In this document: piece by piece, positions 58,879 to 64,000 of the stretch
Numbering within the stretch: position 1 is the stretch's first letter
How the letters are laid out: every line of letters starts with the position of its first letter
Origin: Halorubrum aidingense JCM 13560
GTDB lineage: Archaea > Halobacteriota > Halobacteria > Halobacteriales > Haloferacaceae
NCBI RefSeq assembly: GCF_000336995.1
Contig: NZ_AOJI01000017.1
Coordinates: 224,932-288,931, forward strand
DNA: 64,000 nucleotides
Reading direction: 5' to 3'
The notes under the pieces: generated by a model
Database searches by the model: none
What the model was told of the DNA's origin: nothing
What the model saw: the letters and a program-made list of their open reading frames with translations, nothing else
Made by a program: the position numbers and the translations under genes

Positions 58879-60540
58879 TTACTCGACCCAGTCTCGCCGA
58901 TCGGTCCGTACGCGGACCTCGTCGCCGTCCAGGTACTCGCGGTCGAGCGCGGTCGCGAGCTGGTGCGGCTTGAGCGCGAGGTCCTCGAAGTACGCCCACT
59001 GGGAGCGACCTCGATCTCCGACGCCGGCGTCGTCGTCCTGGCCGTCGCTCTCCTCCTGGTCGCCGACGGAGCTCGGATCGTCGCGCTGTTCGCGACGCTC
59101 GCGACGCTCCTCGGCGCGGTCCTTCATGTCGTAGACCTGGTCGTCCGGGTAGATGCGGCGCAGGATCTCTTCCGCCTCCTCAAGGACTGCAAGGCTCGGG
59201 AAGACCACGAGTACCGGGTTTCCGACCTTCTCCGCGATCCCAACCTCGACGAGCCGGGAGACGTGGTAGCGGATCGTCGAGCGAGCGAGTCCAGTCCGCT
59301 CCTCCAGGGTGTCGTACGACGCGCCGCTCTCGGTTGCGACGACGCGGAGGATATCATACACGGCCTGCGTGTTAGTCTTGAGAGCTTCTCTGTGTATCTC
59401 CGTCCCAACCGCCTCGTATCGCTCGCGGAGTTGCTCGCGACGCCCACCCGGGTGCGAGTACCGGTACTCCGGACTCGCCGGACCGGGCTGATAGTCGTCG
59501 GCGATCAGCTCCTCGCGACCGACGCCCGCCCACTCCAGGTGCGCGGAGACGATCGACCGGAGTACCGACATGACCTCGTCCCACTCCTCGACGTGCGGGA
59601 GGGCGCCGTCGCCGTCGACGCCGGCGAACGACGCCTCGAGTTTCGGGTGATGAGCGGGATCCTCCCGCGGAATCTCTGCCCACCCGGCAGCCTGGTAGCA
59701 CTTGAGTTCGATGTCGTACGTCGTCCGCTCGAATCCGAGAAGGTGCCACCGATCGGCGTCGAGAAGAGCCTCAAGGTACCCCTCGCGCTGCCGGAGTTGG
59801 TGCGCCTCGATCTCCGACATCCCACCGTAGGCGATCAACTCGCGGGTCTGGTCGATCGTCTCGACGACCTGCCGCTTCCATCCGATGTCGAAGCGGTGGT
59901 GCGCCTCCGCTTTGGTGAGGCGTCGCGAGTCGGAGTCGCGATCTGAAAGAAGACGGCCGCGATCGACGTCCAGGACGAGTTCGAGCACGTCGAGCATGCG
60001 CCCCTCGACCTCGTCGGCGGTGTCGGCCCACGTGGTCGAGCACCGTACGAGCGAGCCCTCACCGTACTGTAGCGTGAGCGGACTCCCGTCCTTGTAGTTG
60101 AGATCGGCGAACTGCGGGATCACGCGAAGCGAACACGCCTGTCCGGTCTTGTAGAGATCGCCGTCATCGTCACGCTCGCGGAGCGTGAGGTCGTACTTGT
60201 AGTACGCTGAGTAGTCGTCCCCCGTTCCGGTTCCAGCCTTCCATCGTGACGAGGTGAGCTTCACGACCCACTCGCGGCCGGAGGTCGGTGCTTCGAGCCA
60301 CGCGAGATTGTCGTGGTCGATCTCTGCGACTATGCCGGGCTCCTGGTCACGGTCGCCGACGACCTCGTACCACAGCTGGTGCACCGCGGAGTAGAGCGCA
60401 AGATCACGATCTGTGTCGTTGAACATGGCTTGTACGGCAGCGCCGTGGGCAGCGGGTTCGGGAGCGAAACGGTCCTCGAGGCGCGGGTCGGGGAGCGTCC
60501 CGATCGTAGCGTCCGGCGTCGAGGGCATGTCGATGCTCAC
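58879..60540 (-). CDS. Large winged-helix protein, replication or regulation candidate
   Basis: A 553-residue protein. The first 350 residues are a mixed-fold domain of a type common on haloarchaeal plasmids (I believe the DUF7845 family) and have Trp/Tyr/Arg-rich segments (HQLWYEVVGDRDQEPGI). Residues about 385-455 are a winged helix: SGASYDTLEERTGLARSTIR, then YHVSRLVEVGIAEKVGNPVL. A basic, disordered stretch (about 480-520) follows and the C-terminal 30 residues may be a short binding motif. The GTG at 60540 overlaps the upstream gene (GTGA). A replication initiator or control protein acting on the nearby inverted repeats is a fair guess. Confidence 0.7.
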   Translation of the reverse strand: MSIDMPSTPDATIGTLPDPRLEDRFAPEPAAHGAAVQAMFNDTDRDLALYSAVHQLWYEVVGDRDQEPGIVAEIDHDNLAWLEAPTSGREWVVKLTSSRWKAGTGTGDDYSAYYKYDLTLRERDDDGDLYKTGQACSLRVIPQFADLNYKDGSPLTLQYGEGSLVRCSTTWADTADEVEGRMLDVLELVLDVDRGRLLSDRDSDSRRLTKAEAHHRFDIGWKRQVVETIDQTRELIAYGGMSEIEAHQLRQREGYLEALLDADRWHLLGFERTTYDIELKCYQAAGWAEIPREDPAHHPKLEASFAGVDGDGALPHVEEWDEVMSVLRSIVSAHLEWAGVGREELIADDYQPGPASPEYRYSHPGGRREQLRERYEAVGTEIHREALKTNTQAVYDILRVVATESGASYDTLEERTGLARSTIRYHVSRLVEVGIAEKVGNPVLVVFPSLAVLEEAEEILRRIYPDDQVYDMKDRAEERRERREQRDDPSSVGDQEESDGQDDDAGVGDRGRSQWAYFEDLALKPHQLATALDREYLDGDEVRVRTDRRDWVE

Positions 60541-60749
60541 GCCGAATCACGCTCCTCGAGGATAGCAAGAACATTCCACCAGGTGACGCCCCGACACGAG
60601 TGACAGACGTGTTCGAAGGAACCGCTCGATCGGTCACCGACAATCTCGGTGGTGCGCTTCTCCGAGGTCTTCCCGCAGCCCGTGCACCGAGCCGAGAGAA
60701 GTGGGCCAGCGTGACCGACGCCAGGGGCGGAGCGCGACTTACTCGCCAT
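60537..60749 (-). CDS. Small zinc-finger protein, 70 aa
   Basis: A 70-residue protein with two C-x2-C knuckles, RCTGCGKTSEKRTTE and HVCHSCRGVTWWN, spaced as in a small zinc ribbon. Start overlaps the upstream stop by 11 bases and its stop overlaps the winged-helix start (GTGA). It may help the winged-helix protein, being in the same operon. Confidence 0.65.
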   Translation of the reverse strand: MASKSRSAPGVGHAGPLLSARCTGCGKTSEKRTTEIVGDRSSGSFEHVCHSCRGVTWWNVLAILEERDSA

Positions 60750-60879
60750 CGTTCTCCTCCTCGTCGGACTCCTCGCCGTCGCACTCGTCCGCGAGTTCGT
60801 CCGCGAGGTTGCCGTTTTTCTCGGCGAGTCGGAGCTGTTCCGCGACTGAGCTCGCGTGTCCGAGATCTTCGTCGCTCAC
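60739..60879 (-). CDS. Small acidic protein, 46 aa
   Basis: A GTG at 60879 overlaps the stop of the upstream zinc gene (GTGA), and its stop lies inside the next gene's start. The peptide is helical and Glu/Asp-rich (DLGHASSVAEQLRLAEKNG). The coupled position is the evidence for it. Function unknown. Confidence 0.5.
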   Translation of the reverse strand: MSDEDLGHASSVAEQLRLAEKNGNLADELADECDGEESDEEENDGE

Positions 60880-61091
60880 GCGGACGCACCTCCGTCGACG
60901 TCGTCGGGCTTGTAGCGGCGTGGACCGTCCGAGGTACCTTTCGAGAAGGAGTCGGGGCGGTTCGGGCATCCGACAAGGTGGCCGTACTCTAGGTCACCGT
61001 TGATACTCCGTGTGCAACGTGCACCGCAGGTGTCACACCAGAACTCGCGTGATTTCGAGGCGGTGAAGGAGCCGGAATGACCGAGGCTCAC
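60876..61091 (-). CDS. Small zinc-finger protein, 71 aa, first of its operon
   Basis: A GTG-initiated 71-residue protein with CDTCGARC and a more distant GCPNRP, a variant zinc knuckle. A ggaggtg lies about 9 bases before it and AT-rich DNA (61118-61135) with tatttaac further upstream. It begins the leftward operon of zinc proteins and the winged-helix protein, starting about 82 bp from tRNA-Trp. Confidence 0.6.
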   Translation of the reverse strand: MSLGHSGSFTASKSREFWCDTCGARCTRSINGDLEYGHLVGCPNRPDSFSKGTSDGPRRYKPDDVDGGASA

Positions 61092-61171
61092 GCCGGAACA
61101 CCTCCGGTCACGGACCTGTTTTTCGTTAAATAGCTATTACTAAGAAGTGATACGTTAGACTGAAGACTGCT

Positions 61172-61186
61172 ATGGGGCCGGAGGGA
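61172..61186. repeat. Right attachment repeat (attR side) in tRNA-Trp
   Basis: The 15 bp atggggccggaggga identical to 25165-25179. Fourteen of them are the 3' end of the tRNA-Trp gene (discriminator, acceptor strand and start of the T stem), so integration leaves the tRNA complete. Confidence 0.9.
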
Positions 61187-61347
61187 TTTGAACCCCCGAT
61201 CGACTGATATCTCCGGTGCGCCTCGGAACTCCAGAGGGTCGTCAACACGACCGATGATCAGTCGGCCGCTCGGTATATCAGTCTGGAGTGTCGTCCCGGG
61301 CGCGAGCCTCTGGAGTCAGTCGCCATGCCTGGCTTGGCCACAGCCCC
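61173..61347 (-). tRNA. tRNA-Trp (CCA) with a long intron
   Basis: The 5' part GGGGCTGTGGCCAAGCCAGG and anticodon CCA (CTGACTCCA) match haloarchaeal tRNA-Trp; the acceptor GGGGCTG pairs with CGGCCCC at 61174-61180 with one G-U pair. The 3' exon has GGGGGTTCAAATCCC in the T arm. The total length of 175 nt leaves an intron of about 100 nt after the anticodon. In haloarchaea this intron carries a C/D-box guide for methylation of the same tRNA (established in Haloferax). It is the integration target of the 36-kb element. Confidence 0.95.
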
Positions 61348-61447
61348 GCGTGATCGTGCAATCCTTCGTTGCCGAAACGCGGATAAAGGGGTTTCGATCG
61401 CGAGCGTTCAGGGGACGAGACGGCGACGCGTCACACCGGCGCCGACC

Positions 61448-61669
61448 TCACCGGTCGTCGTCGCTCCAGTCGCACTCCTGGCATTTGTACCCGGTGACGA
61501 ACTCCGTCACGCTCGGCATGTAGCCGACCTGAATGACGTCGCCGCCGCACTCCGGGCAGTCGCGGTCGGCGTCCGTGATCGACTCCGCTTCCAGGATCGA
61601 TTCGCCCTCGACGAGCTCAGCCAGCGTCTCGGGGGTGACCATCCGTCCCTGCACGACGCGATTGGACAT
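61448..61669 (-). CDS. DUF5795 family zinc-ribbon protein
   Basis: A 73-residue protein with two C-x2-C knuckles, DCPECGGDVIQVG and YKCQECDWSDD, forming a zinc ribbon at the C-terminal half. The family is haloarchaea-specific and of unknown function. It marks the return to core chromosome after the element. Confidence 0.85.
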   Translation of the reverse strand: MSNRVVQGRMVTPETLAELVEGESILEAESITDADRDCPECGGDVIQVGYMPSVTEFVTGYKCQECDWSDDDR

Positions 61670-61740
61670 ACCCGGCCTATGCGGTGGAGTACCTAAACCC
61701 CCGCGACCCGCTGTTCGTCGCCCCTCGCAGCCGGAGCGTC

Positions 61741-62772
61741 TTACAGCCAGGGGGCCCGCGAGTCGTCGTCGGAGAACGGGTCGGGGGCGTCGTCGTCGGT
61801 CGAGGACTCCGGTTCGCCACCGTTGGCTAACACGGCGACGTCGTCATCGACGATCTGCCCCGGTGCGGTCGGCGGCGTATCGAGCGGCGGATCGGTCGGA
61901 TCGAGCGTCTCGTCGTCGGTCTCGCTCTCCTCGCTGTCGACGCCGTCATCGGCGTCGTCGGACGCGGCGTCCTCGGGCGCGTCGGAATCGTCGGGATCGT
62001 CGCCGGTCCCGTCGTCGCTCGAGTCGGCGTCCGGCCCCGCGTTCGGGTCGTACGCGAACAGCGTCGTCACGGCGAGCACCGCCAGCGCGATGGGCGCCTC
62101 GGTCTGCATCAGGTCGAACGGACCGAGCAGGATCGGGAGCGCGAGCACGCCGAGCGCGACCGCCGAGCCGAAGCGGAACCGGTCGATATCGACGCGGCCG
62201 CGGAGGTGCGGCGACAACAGGGCGACCGACAGCGCGAACGCGACGCCGACCCCGGCCGCGGCGGCGCCGTGAAGCACGTACTCCGGCGACGTCTCGATCT
62301 TGAAGCCGGCCGGTTGGAAGCTCGCGACGAGGCCGAGACCGATGATGACGCCGGGACTGGGCAGGTGCTCACCGATCTCCGAACTCGCGGTCTTGGCGGC
62401 GATCGTGAGGATCACGAGCCCGGCGAACCGCTCGAAGACGGGGAGGTTGAGGAACCCTCTGAAGGTGGGTGCGAACGCCGCCTCGATCGCGGCGAGCGGG
62501 ATGATGACGGCCCCGATGAGCAACACCGAGATGACCATCTGCTTGCGGTTGCCGTCCATCTCCGCGAGGATCACCGCGGCGGTCGCCGACCCGCCGAAGA
62601 TCAGGATCCCGGTTTCGACGACGCCGGTGGCGGTCGATAACACGCCAGCGACGACTAACGCGGGGAAGATACCGTCGACGAGCGGCAGCACCATCACGGT
62701 CGCGAGCAGCTTCGTGGCGCTGCCGACTTGCCGCTCCAACCGGAGGGCGATGGGGTGTCGTGAGACGCTCAT
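61741..62772 (-). CDS. DUF5794 family membrane protein
   Basis: A 343-residue protein with about seven membrane helices in its first 240 residues (e.g. TKLLATVMVLPLVDGIFPAL, GVVETGILIFGGSATAAVIL). The last 100 residues are a disordered Asp/Glu/Thr tail. The sequence fits the haloarchaeal DUF5794 family, whose function is unknown. A conserved DGNRKQM loop and paired Glu/Lys suggest a transporter fold. Confidence 0.85.
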   Translation of the reverse strand: MSVSRHPIALRLERQVGSATKLLATVMVLPLVDGIFPALVVAGVLSTATGVVETGILIFGGSATAAVILAEMDGNRKQMVISVLLIGAVIIPLAAIEAAFAPTFRGFLNLPVFERFAGLVILTIAAKTASSEIGEHLPSPGVIIGLGLVASFQPAGFKIETSPEYVLHGAAAAGVGVAFALSVALLSPHLRGRVDIDRFRFGSAVALGVLALPILLGPFDLMQTEAPIALAVLAVTTLFAYDPNAGPDADSSDDGTGDDPDDSDAPEDAASDDADDGVDSEESETDDETLDPTDPPLDTPPTAPGQIVDDDVAVLANGGEPESSTDDDAPDPFSDDDSRAPWL

Positions 62773-63085
62773 TCAGGGGTGATAACCCTGACCGACGGGT
62801 ACACGGTGGGAAGCGGGCGACCCGCGATAGCCGAGGGACCGGCGTACGGAGTCGGATCCGAGAGCGGCCCGACGAGTCCATGTAAAGCGTTTGCGCGTAT
62901 TGCCGGCTGTAAAGCGGGCGCCGAGATCACAGATCGGCTGGCCGGCGATGCGCGCGTTCACGGGACTGTCGGAGTCCATACATCATATACGTGTTTCGGT
63001 TGCGTTAAAGGTTGTGTGAGATCTGTCCGCACGACTCGGTGGGTCTTTCGGCCGAGTTTTTATATGTGCCATCGAACCGTCGTTC

Positions 63086-63175
63086 ATGTGGGCGAATACG
63101 GTGACGATACGTCAGCCCAATTCGAATGTGGTGGCCGATCAGTCGTCGGTCGATCCGCGTGCGGCCGATCCGTGA
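63086..63175 (+). CDS. Possible 29-codon leaderless ORF
   Basis: ATG 63086 lies 25-28 bp after tttttatat (63056-63064), the spacing of a haloarchaeal leaderless gene, and opens MWANTVTIRQPNSNVV... for 29 codons. The peptide has no recognisable motif. Only the promoter spacing argues for it. Confidence 0.25.
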   Translation: MWANTVTIRQPNSNVVADQSSVDPRAADP

Positions 63176-63344
63176 GCCGTCGATTCCCTCGGATGACGCC
63201 CGCCTCGTGTCTCTCTCCACCGGAATGACGAGCGGCGCGAGCGGTCGAGATCGACGCCGCACTGTCCGCCGGGATGATCCATAATTTTGCATAGTACGTG
63301 AATTTGGATGAGAACGACGTGCACGTCTGTGCTGACTCGCAACG

Positions 63345-63353
63345 TTTTTTATC
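63345..63353 (+). promoter_or_regulatory. guaB TATA box
   Basis: ttttttatc lies about 25 bp before the guaB ATG at 63374, so the transcript should be leaderless. No ribosome-binding site is present near the ATG, as expected. Confidence 0.65.
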
Positions 63354-63373
63354 GGTGACTGACGACGGTTTAT

Positions 63374-64000
63374 ATGGCGAGGAACTCCGGCCGATTTTCT
63401 GCAAAGCTCGACGTCCCGGAAGCGTTGACCTTCGACGACGTGCTGCTCCGACCCAAAGAGAGCCGGGTCGAGCCCGACGACGCCGACCTCTCGACGCGCG
63501 TCTCGAAGAACGTCGAACTCACCGTGCCCGTCCTCTCGGCGGCGATGGACACCGTCACCGAGAGCGACCTCGCGATCGCGATGGCCCGCGAGGGCGGGCT
63601 CGGCGTCCTCCACCGCAACATGACCGTCGAGGAGACGGCCGCCGAGGTCGAGCGCGTCAAGCGCGCCCACGAGCTCGTCATCCGTCGCGAGAACGTCGTG
63701 ACCGTCTCCCCGGACGACACGGTACGGGAGGCCGACGCGCTGATGGAGCGAGAGGGCGTCTCAGGCGCCCCCGTAGTCGACGAGGACGACGCCGTCCTCG
63801 GGATCATCTCCGGGACCGATATCCGTCCGTACCTGGAGGTCGGTGAGGACGACGCCGTCCGCGAAGCGATGACCGACGAGGTCGTCACGGCGCCGGAAGA
63901 CGTCGACGCCCGCGAGGCGCTCGAACTGATGTACGACCACAAGATCGAGCGCGTCCCGATCGTCGACGAGGGCAACGGACTGGTCGGACTCGTCACGATG
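63374..64000 (+). CDS. guaB: Inosine-5'-monophosphate dehydrogenase (partial)
   Basis: The first 209 codons of IMP dehydrogenase, cut by the window end. It opens KLDVPEALTFDDVLLRPKES, the family start, and has PVLSAAMDTVTESDLAIAMA for the substrate site. Residues about 98-209 are two CBS domains (VVTVSPDDTVREADALMER, MTDEVVTAPEDVDAREALEL). The enzyme converts IMP to XMP with NAD in guanine nucleotide synthesis. The catalytic Cys lies beyond the window. Confidence 0.95.
   Translation, partial: MARNSGRFSAKLDVPEALTFDDVLLRPKESRVEPDDADLSTRVSKNVELTVPVLSAAMDTVTESDLAIAMAREGGLGVLHRNMTVEETAAEVERVKRAHELVIRRENVVTVSPDDTVREADALMEREGVSGAPVVDEDDAVLGIISGTDIRPYLEVGEDDAVREAMTDEVVTAPEDVDAREALELMYDHKIERVPIVDEGNGLVGLVTM

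Larger units (their letters stand above)
25165..61186. mobile_element. Integrated 36-kb element in tRNA-Trp
   Basis: The region is bounded by the 15-bp repeat and carries its own integrase, a second tyrosine recombinase, PadR-type and phiH1-like regulators, an Orc1/Cdc6 initiator, a Dam-like methylase, AT-rich cargo and a 12-kb membrane-protein operon with an ATPase. Genes are arranged as a leftward integration/replication block, a mixed cargo block, and a rightward structural block facing a small leftward block at the right end. No tail, portal, large terminase or major capsid gene is recognisable, so a pleomorphic membrane-enclosed virus or a plasmid spread in membrane vesicles (as described for pR1SE of Halorubrum lacusprofundi) are the models to test. 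Confidence 0.85.
62773..63373. other. Intergenic region between DUF5794 and guaB
   Basis: 601 bp without an annotated gene. It holds the upstream regions of both genes, a tttttatat TATA-like box at 63056-63064 that is 25-30 bp before a possible 29-codon leaderless ORF (63086-63175), and the guaB promoter. No palindrome of note was seen. The first half is GC-rich spacer. Confidence 0.45.

Noticed and set aside
1..64000. CRISPR arrays, rRNA genes and insertion sequences
   Set aside because: No regularly spaced 24-37 bp repeats, no rRNA sequence and no recognisable DDE or IS200/IS605 transposase with terminal repeats were found.

Overview
The window is chromosomal DNA from a halophilic archaeon (class Halobacteria, probably Halorubrum or a close relative). 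The evidence is high GC with G/C-ending codons, acidic proteins, Tat lipoprotein signals, TATA boxes about 25-28 bp upstream of start codons (leaderless mRNAs), an intron-containing tRNA-Trp and several families confined to haloarchaea (DUF5779, DUF5786, DUF5794, DUF5795, DUF5800). Family names come from recognition by eye; no search was run.

Layout. (1) 1-2851: the right end of an integrated element made of eight overlapping leftward genes (AbrB-like, zinc-finger, J-domain and SWIM proteins). It stops at the 3' end of tRNA-Lys(CTT), 2925-2998. (2) 2999-25164: ordinary chromosome, with a TAXI-type TRAP transporter, a TrkA-N/DHH phosphoesterase, a sugar nucleotidyltransferase, a DsbA-like lipoprotein, an MFS carrier, TyrA and an Rsm22-like methyltransferase, an SRAP protein, a DEDD exonuclease, a bactofilin-like protein, LEA-like protein, CydAB oxidase, OsmC and an FAD oxidoreductase. 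(3) 25165-61186: an integrated element of about 36 kb bounded by a 15-bp direct repeat, whose right copy is the 3' end of tRNA-Trp and whose left copy lies beside a tyrosine integrase gene. (4) 61187-64000: chromosome again (tRNA-Trp, DUF5795, DUF5794, start of guaB).

Inside the 36-kb element there is a left control and cargo half and a right particle or membrane half. The left half has an integrase operon (leader ORF, PadR, zinc-ribbon protein, integrase), a phiH1-repressor-like protein, a Dam-like methylase operon and an Orc1/Cdc6 gene. Three of these leftward promoters carry the same upstream motif (gttccgaacggttccggat) 12-13 bp upstream of the TATA box, so integration, modification and replication genes look co-regulated. 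Between and after them lies AT-rich cargo that reads like a defence island: a four-gene coupled operon with a histone-fold protein and a membrane protein, a HEPN-like protein, two HNH nucleases, a PUA/EVE-like protein, a pentapeptide-repeat channel and a GIY-YIG/MORC-like GHKL ATPase pair, plus a second recombinase.

The right half (46260-58408) is one tightly overlapping rightward operon of secreted, membrane and zinc-ribbon proteins, a P-loop ATPase, a small arginine-rich protein and a 1111-residue surface protein with a compositionally foreign middle. There are no tail, portal, terminase or capsid genes that I recognise, so it may specify a pleomorphic membrane virus or a membrane-vesicle plasmid. 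It ends at a 470-bp region holding a branched inverted-repeat structure and a second long inverted repeat, then a leftward block of zinc-finger genes and a large winged-helix protein.
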